This document shows positions 38,397 through 47,729 of a stretch of 64,000 nt of DNA, one piece after another; position 1 is the first letter of the stretch; each line of letters starts with the position of its first letter. The translations under genes were made by a program, and so were the position numbers. The notes under the pieces were generated by a model. The model saw only the letters and a program-made list of their open reading frames with translations, had not been told where the DNA came from and ran no database searches. This stretch comes from Pelomonas sp. Root405 (GTDB lineage: Bacteria; Pseudomonadota; Gammaproteobacteria; Burkholderiales; Burkholderiaceae_C): NCBI RefSeq assembly GCF_001425165.1, contig NZ_LMDU01000014.1, forward strand, positions 644,827 through 708,826. Reading direction: 5' to 3'.

Positions 38397-39617
38397 TCAG
38401 TGGGCGGCCCACTGGATGGTCGAGATGTCGATGCCGTCCTTGTACATGTCCCAAAGCGGGGACAGTTCGCGCAGCCTGGCCACGCGGTCGGTCAGCACGC
38501 TGATCGCGTAGTCGATTTCTTCTTCGGTCGTGAAGCGGCCGATCGTCATGCGCAGCGAGCTGTGGGCCAGCTCGTCGCTGCGGCCCAGCGCGCGCAGCAC
38601 GTAGCTGGGCTCCAGGCTGGCCGAGGTGCAGGCCGAGCCAGACGACACCGCCAGCCCCTTGACACCCATGATCAGGGACTCGCCCTCGACGAAGTTGAAC
38701 GAGATGTTCAGGTTGTGCGGCACGCGCCGCTCGATGTCGCCGTTGATGAAGGTCTGCTCGATGCCGGACAGGCCTTGGACCAACTTGTTGTGCAGCGCGC
38801 GGATGCGCTCGTTCTCGGTGCCCATCTCCTCGCGGGCGATCCGGAAGGCCTCGCCCATGCCGACGATCTGATGCGTCGGCAAGGTGCCGGAACGCATGCC
38901 GCGCTCGTGGCCGCCGCCGTGCATCTGCGCCTCAAGGCGCACGCGCGGCTTGCGCCGGACGTAGAGCGCGCCGATGCCCTTGGGGCCATAGCTCTTGTGC
39001 GAAGCCAGGCTCATCAGGTCGATGGGCAGTTGGGCCATGTCAATCTCGACCTTGCCGGTGGCCTGGGCCGCGTCGACGTGGAAGATGATGCCGCGCTCAC
39101 GGCACAGGTTGCCGAGCGCCACAACGTCCTGGATGACGCCGATCTCGTTGTTGACGAACATCACCGAGGCCAGGATGGTGTCCGGGCGCAGCGCGGCTTT
39201 GAAGGCATCCAGGTCAACCAGACCGCTTTCTAGCACGTCGAGGTAGGTCACCTCGAAGCCCTGGCGCTCCAGCTCGCGCATCGTGTCGAGCACGGCCTTG
39301 TGCTCGGTTTTGACGGTGATTAGGTGCTTGCCGCGCGTCTTGTAAAACTGCGCGGCGCCTTTCAACGCGAGATTGTTGGATTCAGTAGCGCCGGAGGTCC
39401 AGACAATCTCGCGCGGGTCGGCACCGATCAGCTCGGCGACCTGCACGCGCGCCTTCTCGACCGCTTCTTCCGCTTCCCAGCCCCATGCATGGCTGCGCGA
39501 CGCCGGGTTGCCGAAGTGCTCGCGCAACCAGGGAATCATCGCGTCCACCACTCGGGGGTCGCACGGCGTCGTGGCGCCGTAATCGAGGTAGATGGGGAAG
39601 TGCGGGGTCATGTCCAT
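38397..39617 (-). CDS. iscS: Cysteine desulfurase IscS
   Basis: PLP enzyme that takes sulfur from cysteine for clusters and for tRNA thiolation. 406 residues (404 if ATG 39611 is used). It carries the [10 protein letters not shown] motif, the PLP lysine in [12 protein letters not shown] and the mobile-loop cysteine in [17 protein letters not shown]. Between iscR (19 bp) and iscU (21 bp). Confidence 0.97.
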   Translation of the reverse strand: MDMTPHFPIYLDYGATTPCDPRVVDAMIPWLREHFGNPASRSHAWGWEAEEAVEKARVQVAELIGADPREIVWTSGATESNNLALKGAAQFYKTRGKHLITVKTEHKAVLDTMRELERQGFEVTYLDVLESGLVDLDAFKAALRPDTILASVMFVNNEIGVIQDVVALGNLCRERGIIFHVDAAQATGKVEIDMAQLPIDLMSLASHKSYGPKGIGALYVRRKPRVRLEAQMHGGGHERGMRSGTLPTHQIVGMGEAFRIAREEMGTENERIRALHNKLVQGLSGIEQTFINGDIERRVPHNLNISFNFVEGESLIMGVKGLAVSSGSACTSASLEPSYVLRALGRSDELAHSSLRMTIGRFTTEEEIDYAISVLTDRVARLRELSPLWDMYKDGIDISTIQWAAH

Positions 39618-39636
39618 GGCGCGACTGTTTCTTGCT

Positions 39637-40170
39637 TTACTTGCTGAAGGCGTTGCCGAGCGCGAACACCGAGTTCGGTGCGGTCACGCGGATCGGCTTG
39701 AGTACCGGCTGCGATGAGATCGCGCGCTTGACGGGCGCGGCCTCGACTTCGAAGCCCTTGGCAAGCTGCTCGTCGGCCAGCTTGCGCAGAGACACGGAGT
39801 CGAGGTACTCGATCATCTTGGCGTTCAGATTGGTCCAAAGTTCATGGGTGATGCAGCGGCCGCTGTCTTCGCCCATGCAGTTTTCCTTGCCGCCGCAGCC
39901 GGTGGCGTCCAGCGCCTCATCCACGGCGACGATGATGTCGGCGACGGTGATGTTCTCGGCCTTGCGGCCCAGCGAATAACCGCCGCCCGGGCCACGGGTG
40001 CTTTCCACCAGTTCATGGCGGCGCAGCTTGCCGAACAACTGCTCCAGATAGGAGAGGGAAATCTGCTGCCGTTGGCTGATCGCCGCCAGGGCCACCGGGC
40101 CCGTATTCTCGCGCAGCGCCAAGTCCAACATTGCGGTGACAGCAAACCGGCCCTTGGTGGTGAGACGCAT
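39637..40170 (-). CDS. iscR: Rrf2-family regulator IscR
   Basis: 2Fe-2S regulator of the isc operon (177 residues). The N-terminal winged helix begins [19 protein letters not shown], and the cluster ligands are C-x5-C-x7-C plus His in [24 protein letters not shown] seven bases before ATG 40170 fixes the start; longer in-frame sequence has no support. In E. coli the holo-form represses its own operon. Candidate sites upstream are listed separately. Confidence 0.96.
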   Translation of the reverse strand: MRLTTKGRFAVTAMLDLALRENTGPVALAAISQRQQISLSYLEQLFGKLRRHELVESTRGPGGGYSLGRKAENITVADIIVAVDEALDATGCGGKENCMGEDSGRCITHELWTNLNAKMIEYLDSVSLRKLADEQLAKGFEVEAAPVKRAISSQPVLKPIRVTAPNSVFALGNAFSK

Positions 40171-40203
40171 ACAAACTCCTTTGCGAGACTTCCTGTACAC
40201 AAC

Positions 40204-40288
40204 TTGTCCAGGACAAATGAGCCGGGTTAACCCAGGACGCCCGGACAATAGCCGAGCGAATCATTTCCGATCATTTTACTCGACTAAT
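40204..40288 (-). promoter_or_regulatory. iscR: iscR promoter region with palindromes and a possible IscR box
   Basis: Three elements lie upstream of iscR. One is the perfect dyad TTGTCC-A-GGACAA (40204-40216) in the leader. The second is the perfect GGGTTAACCC (40224-40233). The third, at 40269-40288, reads GATCATTTTACTCGACTAAT on the plus strand and resembles the E. coli type 1 IscR half-site around TTTACTCGG. A TAAAAT -10-like box lies within the last of these on the minus strand. Feedback by IscR is inferred. Confidence 0.45.
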
Positions 40289-40353
40289 AAGCCGCGTCCC
40301 AGCGTAGATGGGTATCCCTAGCTTCCTGCGGGTTTTTGCAGGCCGTAATCGCT

Positions 40354-42483
40354 TTAGCGCGACACCCCGCTCTTGCGTGCGCTGTCCAAGGGGACGATGT
40401 TGTCGTGCACGCGCGCGCCGAAGGCCTGCTCACGCAGTTGGGCGAGTTGGTCTCGCATGCGCGCGGCCTGCTCGAACTCCAGGTTGCGGGCGTGTTCCAG
40501 CATCTGCTTTTCGAGCTGGGCGATACGTTTGGCCAAGTCCTTCTCGGACAAGTCCTCCACCTTGGCGGCAGCGAGCAGCTTGGCATCGTCGCGGCCGGAC
40601 TCCGCCGAGTAGACCCCGTCGATCAGGTCCTTGATGCGCTTGGTCACGCTGCGCGGCGTGATGCCGTTTTCCTCGTTGAAGGCGATCTGCTTGGCGCGCC
40701 GGCGTTCGGTTTCGCCGATGGCCTTGCGCATCGACTCGGTGATGCGGTCTCCGTAGAGGATCGCCTTGCCGTTGACGTTGCGGGCCGCGCGGCCGATGGT
40801 CTGGATCAGGCTGCGTTCGGCGCGGAGAAAGCCCTCCTTGTCGGCATCCAGGATGGCGACGAGGGACACCTCAGGGATGTCCAGCCCTTCCCGCAGCAGG
40901 TTGATACCCACCAGCACGTCGAATGCACCGAGGCGCAGGTCCCGCAGGATCTCGACGCGCTCCACGGTGTCGACGTCGGAGTGCAGGTAGCGCACCTTGA
41001 CGCCGTTGTCGCTCAGGTAGTCCGTCAACTGCTCGGCCATGCGCTTGGTCAGCGTCGTGATGAGCACGCGCTCGTTGACCTCGACGCGCAGCCTGATTTC
41101 CTGCAGCACATCATCGACCTGGTGCGTGGCCGGCCGAACCTCGACAAGCGGGTCGACCAGGCCGGTGGGTCGCACGACTTGCTCGACGACCTGGCCGGCG
41201 TTGTCCTGCTCGTACTGCGCCGGCGTGGCTGAAACAAAGATGGCCTGGCGCATCTTGCGTTCGAACTCGGCGAACTTCAGCGGCCGGTTGTCCAGGGCGG
41301 ACGGCAGGCGAAAGCCGTACTCCACCAGCGTCGTCTTGCGCGCCCGGTCGCCGTTGTACATGCCGCCGAACTGCCCGATCAGCACATGGCTTTCGTCCAG
41401 GAACATGAGGGCGTCGGGCGGCAGGTAGTCCACCAGTGTCGGCGGCGGGTCGCCCGGCTGGGCGCCGGACAGATGGCGCGTGTAGTTCTCAATGCCCCGA
41501 CAGTGGCCCACCTCCTGCAGCATTTCCAGATCGAACCGGGTGCGCTGCTCGACGCGCTGGGCCTCGACCAGCTTGCCCTCCTTGACGAAGAAGTCGACGC
41601 GCTCGCGCAGCTCCTGCTTGATCGCGTCGGTGGCCGACAGCACCCGCTCACGCGGCGTCACGTAGTGGCTGCTCGGGTAGACGGTGAAGCGCGGGATCTT
41701 CTGGCGGATGTGGCCGGTCAACGGGTCGAACAGCGACAGCGCCTCGATCTCGTCGTCGAACAGTTCGATGCGGATGGCCAGCTCCGAGTGCTCGGCCGGA
41801 AAGACGTCGATGGTGTCGCCCCGCACGCGGAAATGCCCGCGCACGAACTCCATCTCGTTGCGGGTGTACTGCATGCGGATCAGATGGGCGATGACATCGC
41901 GCTGGCCCATCTTGTCGCCCACCCGCAGGGTCATGATCATCTGGTGGTAATCGCTCGGGTTGCCGATGCCGTAGATGGCCGAGACCGACGCGACGATGAT
42001 GACGTCGCGCCGCTCCAGCAGGCTTTTCGTGCACGACAGCCGCAGCTGCTCGATGTGCTCGTTGATCGCGCTGTCCTTCTCGATGAACAGGTCGCGCTGC
42101 GGTACGTAAGCCTCGGGCTGGTAGTAGTCGTAGTAGCTGACGAAGTACTCGACCGCGTTGTTCGGAAAGAAGTCCCTGAACTCGCTGTACAGCTGGGCCG
42201 CCAGGGTCTTGTTGGGCGCAAAAACGATGGCCGGGCGACCCAGGCGGGCGATGACATTGGCCATCGTGAAGGTTTTGCCCGAGCCGGTGACGCCCAGCAG
42301 CGTCTGGTAGCTGAGGCCATCGTTGATGCCGTCGACAAGCTGGGCGATGGCGGTCGGCTGGTCACCCGCTGGCGGGAAAGGCTGGAACAGCTGAAACGGC
42401 GAGCCTTCGAAGCTGACGAATTCGCCCTTGCGCTCCTCCGTGTCGCTTTCGGAGCCGGGCATGGCGTTCAAGGCTTCTTGCAT
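40354..42483 (-). CDS. uvrB: Excinuclease ABC subunit B
   Basis: Damage-verifying helicase-like subunit of nucleotide excision repair, 709 residues. Walker A is [13 protein letters not shown], and the DNA-inserting beta-hairpin contains [13 protein letters not shown]. The helicase motifs include DESHV and QTIGRAARN, and the C-terminal UVR domain ([20 protein letters not shown]) binds UvrC. The upstream region shows no CTGT-N8-ACAG LexA box. It is divergent from the aminotransferase gene. Confidence 0.97.
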   Translation of the reverse strand: MQEALNAMPGSESDTEERKGEFVSFEGSPFQLFQPFPPAGDQPTAIAQLVDGINDGLSYQTLLGVTGSGKTFTMANVIARLGRPAIVFAPNKTLAAQLYSEFRDFFPNNAVEYFVSYYDYYQPEAYVPQRDLFIEKDSAINEHIEQLRLSCTKSLLERRDVIIVASVSAIYGIGNPSDYHQMIMTLRVGDKMGQRDVIAHLIRMQYTRNEMEFVRGHFRVRGDTIDVFPAEHSELAIRIELFDDEIEALSLFDPLTGHIRQKIPRFTVYPSSHYVTPRERVLSATDAIKQELRERVDFFVKEGKLVEAQRVEQRTRFDLEMLQEVGHCRGIENYTRHLSGAQPGDPPPTLVDYLPPDALMFLDESHVLIGQFGGMYNGDRARKTTLVEYGFRLPSALDNRPLKFAEFERKMRQAIFVSATPAQYEQDNAGQVVEQVVRPTGLVDPLVEVRPATHQVDDVLQEIRLRVEVNERVLITTLTKRMAEQLTDYLSDNGVKVRYLHSDVDTVERVEILRDLRLGAFDVLVGINLLREGLDIPEVSLVAILDADKEGFLRAERSLIQTIGRAARNVNGKAILYGDRITESMRKAIGETERRRAKQIAFNEENGITPRSVTKRIKDLIDGVYSAESGRDDAKLLAAAKVEDLSEKDLAKRIAQLEKQMLEHARNLEFEQAARMRDQLAQLREQAFGARVHDNIVPLDSARKSGVSR

Positions 42484-42598
42484 GGGGGAATCCCTGGGTT
42501 CAAGGGCAAAATTGCTGCGCTGCGAAACCAGGCAGGTTAGCGCAGACCCTGATTCTTCAAGCCTCCCCTACTGCCAACGTCCCTTCAGGAAACCCGTC

Positions 42599-43786
42599 AT
42601 GTCTTTGTTCGCCGATGTCGCCCTTGCCCCCCGTGATCCCATCCTCGGCCTGAACGAGCAGTTCAACGCCGACACCCGCTCGGGCAAGGTCAACCTCGGC
42701 GTCGGCGTCTACTACGACGAAGCCGGCAAGCTGCCGCTGCTGAAGTGCGTGCGAGAGGCCGAGGCCGCCATGGCCGCCGCCCCGAAGCCGCGTGGCTATC
42801 TGCCTATCGACGGCATCGCCGCCTATGACAAGGCGGTGCAGAAGCTGGTCTTCGGCAGCGAGTTGAAGAATGTCGCCACCGTTCAAGCCCTGGGCGGCAC
42901 TGGCGCGTTGAAGATCGGCGCGGACTTCCTGAAGCAGCTCAACCCGGCGTCCAAGGTGCTGATCTCCGACCCGAGCTGGGAGAACCACCGCGCGCTTTTC
43001 ACGCAGGCCGGATTCACGGTCGAAACCTATCCCTACTACGACGCTGCAAAGAAGGGCATCAACTTTGACGGCATGCTGGACGCGCTGAACGCAGCGCCCG
43101 CCGGCACCGTCGTCGTGCTCCACGCCTGCTGCCACAACCCGACCGGCTATGACATCACGGCAGCCCAATGGGCCGAGGTTGTCGCTGCCATCAAGGAGAG
43201 GGGTTTGACGCCCTTCCTGGACATGGCCTACCAAGGCTTTGGCTTCGGCTTGAAGGAAGACGGCGAGGCTGTGCGCCAGTTCATGGCCGCCGGCGTCGGC
43301 TTCTTCGTGTCGACCAGCTTCTCCAAGAGCTTCTCGCTCTATGGCGAACGCGTCGGTGCGCTGAGCGTCGTCTGCAGCAGCGATGAAGAAGCCGCGCGCG
43401 TGTTGTCGCAGCTCAAGATCATGATTCGCACCAATTACTCCAACCCGCCCACGCATGGTGCGCAGGTCGTCGCGCAAGTGCTGTCCGACGACAAGTTGCG
43501 CGCGTTGTGGGAAGAGGAATTGGCCGGCATGCGCACGCGCATCAAGGCGATGCGTGGCGCGCTGGTGACGGCGCTGAAGACAGCGGGCGTGACGGAAGAC
43601 CTCGGCTTTGTCACCGAACAACTCGGCATGTTCAGCTACTCCGGTCTGTCGGCACCGCAGATGCAGCGCTTGCGCAGCGAGTTCGGCGTTTACGGCGTGG
43701 ACTCGGGCCGCATCTGCGTGGCCGCTCTGAATGAAGGCAACCTGCCGACCGTCGCCAGTGCGATGGCGGCGGTCATCAGGGGCTGA
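42599..43786 (+). CDS. Aromatic amino acid/aspartate aminotransferase (class I, subgroup I-alpha)
   Basis: 395-residue PLP aminotransferase with the AspC/TyrB N-terminus MSLFADVALAPRDPILGLNEQF. The substrate/PLP residues sit in HACCHNPTGYD and the PLP lysine in STSFSKSFSLYGERVGAL. This subgroup uses 2-oxoglutarate with aspartate, phenylalanine or tyrosine. Sequence alone does not separate tyrB from aspC. CAGGA precedes ATG 42599. A hairpin at 43796-43818 follows the stop. Confidence 0.92.
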   Translation: MSLFADVALAPRDPILGLNEQFNADTRSGKVNLGVGVYYDEAGKLPLLKCVREAEAAMAAAPKPRGYLPIDGIAAYDKAVQKLVFGSELKNVATVQALGGTGALKIGADFLKQLNPASKVLISDPSWENHRALFTQAGFTVETYPYYDAAKKGINFDGMLDALNAAPAGTVVVLHACCHNPTGYDITAAQWAEVVAAIKERGLTPFLDMAYQGFGFGLKEDGEAVRQFMAAGVGFFVSTSFSKSFSLYGERVGALSVVCSSDEEAARVLSQLKIMIRTNYSNPPTHGAQVVAQVLSDDKLRALWEEELAGMRTRIKAMRGALVTALKTAGVTEDLGFVTEQLGMFSYSGLSAPQMQRLRSEFGVYGVDSGRICVAALNEGNLPTVASAMAAVIRG

Positions 43787-43795
43787 TCTGCCCGG

Positions 43796-43818
43796 CTGCG
43801 CACCTTGCGAGTGCGCAG
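43796..43818 (+). terminator. Hairpin after the aminotransferase gene
   Basis: CTGCGCAC (43796-43803) and GTGCGCAG (43811-43818) form a perfect 8-bp stem with a 7-base loop, 10 bp past the stop. No T-run follows directly, and a second small hairpin (GGCGG/CCGCC) starts at 43823. It is probably a weak or Rho-assisted terminator. Confidence 0.5.
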
Positions 43819-43917
43819 GATTGGCGGTTTATCCGCCCATCCGATGTTGCAGCGCACAAGGCCGAAAGCGTTTTCTGGCACCATCGGGCCGTTCCGGCCC
43901 CTAATTCAAGGTTTGCC

Positions 43918-45237
43918 ATGCTGTATCAGCTCTTCGAAACCCAGCGCGCCCTGCTCAGCCCCTTTTCAGAGTTCGCCGCCGCGTCGGCCAAGCTCTACAG
44001 CCACCCGCTGTCGCCGTTCGCGCACACGCCGATGGCCCAGCGGCTGTCCGCTGGCCTGGACCTGGCACACCGCCTGGCCAAGGACTACGAGAAGCCCGAG
44101 TTCGACATCCGGTCTGTCGAGGTGGATGGCGTCGACGTGGCTGTGCAGGAACTGGTGGCACTGGAAAAGCCTTTCTGCCGGCTGCTGCGCTTCAAGCGCT
44201 ACACGGACGACCTGAAGGTGCTGGCCAAGATGAAGGACCAGCCCACCGTGCTGGTCGTGGCGCCGCTGTCGGGCCACCACAGCACGCTGCTGCGCGAGAC
44301 CGTCAAGCAGCTGCTCAAGACACACAAGGTCTACATCACCGACTGGACCGACGCGCGCATGGTGTCGTTGGATGTCGGTCCCTTCCACCTGGACGACTAC
44401 ATCGCCTACGTGCAGGAGTTCATCCGCCACGTTGGTGGCGCGGACAGCCATGTCATCTCTGTCTGCCAACCCACCGTGCCCGTGCTGGCTGCCATCTCGC
44501 TGATGGCCAGCCGCGGCGAGCCGACACCGCGCAGCATGACCATGATGGGTGGGCCCATCGACGCCCGCAAGAGCCCGACGGCCGTCAACAACCTGGCCAT
44601 GAACCGCAGCTACAGCTGGTTCGAGAACAACGTCATCTACCGCGTGCCGACCAACTTCCCCGGCGCCGGCCGCGCGGTCTATCCGGGCTTCCTGCAGCAC
44701 ACCGGCTTCGTGGCGATGAACCCGGACCGCCACCTGACCTCGCACTACGACTACTTCCTTGACCTGGTGCGCGGCGACGACGAGGGCGCCGAGGCGCACC
44801 GGCGCTTCTATGACGAGTACAACGCCGTGCTCGACATGCCCGCCGAGTACTACCTCGACACCATCAAGACCGTCTTCCAGGATTTCGCGCTCGTCAACGG
44901 CACCTGGCAGGTCAATGGCGAGTTCGTGCGCCCGCAGGACATCACGACCACGGCGCTGCTGACTGTCGAAGGCGAGCTGGACGACATCTCCGGCGCCGGC
45001 CAGACCAAGGCCGCGCACGACCTCTGCTCGGGCGTACCCAAGCAGCACCAGTTCCACTACGACGTCGAAGGCGCCGGCCACTACGGCATCTTCTCGGGCC
45101 GCCGCTGGCGCGACAACGTTTACCCCGAGGTGCGCGACTTCATCGCCAAGTACGAAGCCGCGCCGCTGAAGAAGACCGCCAAGGCCACGACGGCCAAGGC
45201 GACCGCCCCGGCCCCACGCCCACGTCGGAAAGCGTGA
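43918..45237 (+). CDS. phaZ: Intracellular polyhydroxyalkanoate (PHB) depolymerase
   Basis: Mobilises intracellular PHB granules (439 residues). The nucleophile is a cysteine in a lipase-like box, C183 in SVCQPTVP. D355/D356 and H388 (EGAGHYGIFSG) complete the triad, at the same positions as in Cupriavidus necator PhaZ1. The C-terminal ~25 residues are a Lys/Ala/Pro/Thr-rich tail (KKTAKATTAKATAPAP) resembling histone H1-like or phasin tails, possibly for DNA or granule binding. The stop overlaps the GTG of the ferredoxin gene. Confidence 0.94.
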   Translation: MLYQLFETQRALLSPFSEFAAASAKLYSHPLSPFAHTPMAQRLSAGLDLAHRLAKDYEKPEFDIRSVEVDGVDVAVQELVALEKPFCRLLRFKRYTDDLKVLAKMKDQPTVLVVAPLSGHHSTLLRETVKQLLKTHKVYITDWTDARMVSLDVGPFHLDDYIAYVQEFIRHVGGADSHVISVCQPTVPVLAAISLMASRGEPTPRSMTMMGGPIDARKSPTAVNNLAMNRSYSWFENNVIYRVPTNFPGAGRAVYPGFLQHTGFVAMNPDRHLTSHYDYFLDLVRGDDEGAEAHRRFYDEYNAVLDMPAEYYLDTIKTVFQDFALVNGTWQVNGEFVRPQDITTTALLTVEGELDDISGAGQTKAAHDLCSGVPKQHQFHYDVEGAGHYGIFSGRRWRDNVYPEVRDFIAKYEAAPLKKTAKATTAKATAPAPRPRRKA

Positions 45238-45878
45238 ACCTCGCCGATCTGATCGACGCGGCGCTGCCGCAGACCCAATGCACCCGTTGCGGCTACCCGG
45301 ACTGCCGCAGCTACGCCGACGCCATCGACGCGAAGCAGGCCCACATCAACCAATGCCCGCCGGGCGGCGCGGAAGGCGTCGCACGGTTGGCGGCGATCAC
45401 CGGGCGCCCTGCCCGCCCGCTGAACCCCATCAATGGCGTTGAAGCGACACGCGGCGTCGCCGTCATCGACGAAGCCTGGTGCATAGGCTGCACGCTGTGC
45501 ATCAAGGCCTGTCCGGCGGATTGCATCGTCGGCGCGCCGAAGGCGATGCACGTGGTCGTGACCGCCCAATGCACCGGCTGCGAGCTGTGCGTGCCCGCCT
45601 GCCCGGTGGACTGCATCTCCATGCCCGAGGTCACGACCGCCACCGGCTGGGCCGCCTGGAGCCAGCCGCAGGCTGATGAAGCCCGCGAGCGCTATATCTT
45701 CCGCAAGTTCCGCCGTCATCGCGAGGCGGAGGAGAACGAGGCGCGGCTGGCCGCAAGCGCCCAAGCCAAGCTGGCCGACCTGGCGGCCGCGTCAGCCATC
45801 ACCGATCCAGCGCAACTCGACCGCAAGCGCGCAGCCATCGAAGCCGCGCTGGCCCGTGCTCGTGCAAAACGAGGCTGA
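45234..45878 (+). CDS. rnfB: RnfB-like soluble ferredoxin
   Basis: 214-residue iron-sulfur protein. An N-terminal 4Fe-4S domain of the RnfB/Fe-S type (CTRCGYPDCRSYADAI ... QCPPGG) is followed by two 4Fe-4S ferredoxin motifs (CIGCTLCIKACPADC and CTGCELCVPACPVDC). A helical, basic C-terminus follows. It lacks the membrane anchor of true RnfB and no other rnf/rsx genes are near. This stand-alone form beside nth is frequent in Burkholderiales. The GTG start overlaps the phaZ stop (GTGA); no ATG fits. The electron partner is unknown. Confidence 0.85.
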   Translation: MNLADLIDAALPQTQCTRCGYPDCRSYADAIDAKQAHINQCPPGGAEGVARLAAITGRPARPLNPINGVEATRGVAVIDEAWCIGCTLCIKACPADCIVGAPKAMHVVVTAQCTGCELCVPACPVDCISMPEVTTATGWAAWSQPQADEARERYIFRKFRRHREAEENEARLAASAQAKLADLAAASAITDPAQLDRKRAAIEAALARARAKRG

Positions 45879-45887
45879 CAATCTGGC

Positions 45888-46532
45888 ATGAACGCGAACC
45901 AGGTCGCACTTTTTTTCGCCACGCTCAAAGCCGCCAACCCGGCGCCACAGACGGAGCTGGAGTTCGCCAGCGTGTTCGAGCTGCTGACGGCTGTGCTCCT
46001 GTCCGCCCAAGCCACCGACGTCGGCGTCAACAAGGCCACCAAGCGCCTGTTCGCTGCGGCCAACACGCCCGCACAGATCCTCGCCCTCGGCCAGGACGGC
46101 CTGGAGTCGTACATCAAGACCATCGGCCTGTACCGCAGCAAGGCCAAGCACTTGCTGCAGACCTGCCACATGCTCATCGACCTGCATGGTGGCGACGTTC
46201 CGCGCTCGCGCACCGAGTTGGAAGCCCTGCCCGGCGTCGGCCGCAAGACGGCCAACGTCGTGCTCAACGTCGCCTTCGGCGAGCCGACGATGGCCGTCGA
46301 CACGCACATCTTTCGGGTCAGCAATCGCACCGGCTTGGCGCCCGGCAAGACGCCCATCGCCGTCGAGATGGGGCTGCTGGACCGCGTGCCGACCGACTAT
46401 CTCGTGGACGCCCACCACTGGCTGATCCTGCATGGCCGCTATGTCTGCCAGGCGCGCAAGCCGCTTTGCCATGTTTGCGCCGTCAACGATGAGTGCGACA
46501 CCGGCCGCCTCCTAAAATCCGCTGTCGCTTGA
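45888..46532 (+). CDS. nth: Endonuclease III (DNA glycosylase/AP lyase)
   Basis: Base-excision repair enzyme for oxidised pyrimidines (214 residues). The helix-hairpin-helix LPGVGRKTANVVLNVAF holds the catalytic lysine, the aspartate is in VDTHIFRVSNR, and the C-terminal 4Fe-4S ligands C-x6-C-x2-C-x5-C are in CQARKPLCHVCAVNDEC. Only 9 bp separate it from the RnfB-like gene, which may supply electrons or be only a neighbour. Confidence 0.96.
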   Translation: MNANQVALFFATLKAANPAPQTELEFASVFELLTAVLLSAQATDVGVNKATKRLFAAANTPAQILALGQDGLESYIKTIGLYRSKAKHLLQTCHMLIDLHGGDVPRSRTELEALPGVGRKTANVVLNVAFGEPTMAVDTHIFRVSNRTGLAPGKTPIAVEMGLLDRVPTDYLVDAHHWLILHGRYVCQARKPLCHVCAVNDECDTGRLLKSAVA

Positions 46533-46545
46533 CTCACCTTCACCC

Positions 46546-46755
46546 ATGGCCAGTCTCAACGATCTGACCGACCGCGTCGAACGCCTGCTGTTGCGCCACG
46601 ACGAGGTCACCCGCACGAACGCGCTGCTGCTGGAGCAGATCGGCATCCTCACTCAGGAGCGCGACAGCCTGCGCTCGCGCTTGAACGCGGCGCGGGCGCG
46701 CGTCGACGCGCTGTTGGAACGGCTGCCCATCGAGGCGCCCAAGGAAGACGCATGA
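46546..46755 (+). CDS. Small coiled-coil protein (TIGR02449-like)
   Basis: 69-residue, almost fully helical protein with heptad-like Leu spacing (LNDLTDRVERLLLRHDEV, then LLEQIGILTQERDSLRSRL). It corresponds to the small family found directly before zapA in proteobacteria and may be a ZapA- or division-associated factor. That role rests on position. Its stop overlaps the zapA ATG (ATGA). Confidence 0.78.
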   Translation: MASLNDLTDRVERLLLRHDEVTRTNALLLEQIGILTQERDSLRSRLNAARARVDALLERLPIEAPKEDA

Positions 46756-47051
46756 AGCAGATGGAAGTGACCATCATGGGCCAGGGCTATCTGCTCGGCT
46801 GCCCGGAAGGCGGTGAAGCCGCGCTGACGGCCGCGGTGGCCCATGTGGACCGTGAAATGAGCGCCATTCGCGACGCCGGCAAGGTCAAGGCACGCGAGCG
46901 CATCGCCGTGCTGGCTGCGCTGAATCTTGCTTACCAGCTTGTCGAAGCGCCGGTTGGCGCCGGTACGTCTACGCCTGCCTCTCCGCCCGAGGTCGATGCC
47001 CTCATCAAGCGACTGGATGAAGCACTCGGAAACGACGGCCAGTTGCTCTGA
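46752..47051 (+). CDS. zapA: Cell division protein ZapA
   Basis: 99-residue FtsZ-ring stabiliser. The N-terminal beta part (MEVTIMGQGYLLGCPEGGEAAL in outline) and the following helix AVAHVDREMSAIRDAGKVK, then the RERIAVLAALNLAYQL coiled coil, match the family. It is coupled to the small coiled-coil gene upstream and followed by the 6S RNA candidate, the usual neighbour of zapA. Confidence 0.93.
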   Translation: MKQMEVTIMGQGYLLGCPEGGEAALTAAVAHVDREMSAIRDAGKVKARERIAVLAALNLAYQLVEAPVGAGTSTPASPPEVDALIKRLDEALGNDGQLL

Positions 47052-47066
47052 GTCTTAGAATCTGCC

Positions 47067-47250
47067 CCGTCCACCGCTTTCCCCGGGGCTTTATTTCCTT
47101 CATCCGATGCTCTATGAGCAAGGGCTTGGAAAATGCCGGACGGGCGTGATCGTCTCGCGTCAGATGAACCCGAAGTCCGGCTGACCTCGCCCACCTGATT
47201 ACCCCTGGGTGTTCAGGATCTCGGCCCCCCGGATTGCGGTGGACACCTTC
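47067..47250 (+). ncRNA. ssrS: Candidate 6S RNA
   Basis: The ~184 bases between zapA and the EVE gene fold into a rod. A terminal 9-bp perfect stem joins GTCCACCGC (47069-47077) with GCGGTGGAC (47236-47244). A second stem joins CCGGGGC (47083-47089) with GCCCCCCGG (47224-47232) with a two-base bulge. Next comes a large open region, then an apical arm GCCGGAC (47135-47141) / GTCCGGC (47175-47181). Length, shape and position after zapA fit 6S RNA, the sigma-70 polymerase decoy. TAGAAT at 47056-47061 is a plausible -10. The exact ends are inferred. Confidence 0.65.
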
Positions 47251-47270
47251 TTCGCACTTAGCATCAGCCC

Positions 47271-47725
<455 letters not shown>

Positions 47726-47729
<4 letters not shown>

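Noticed and set aside
42484-42598. A LexA (SOS) box for uvrB
   Set aside because: No CTGT-N8-ACAG or close variant was found in the spacer.
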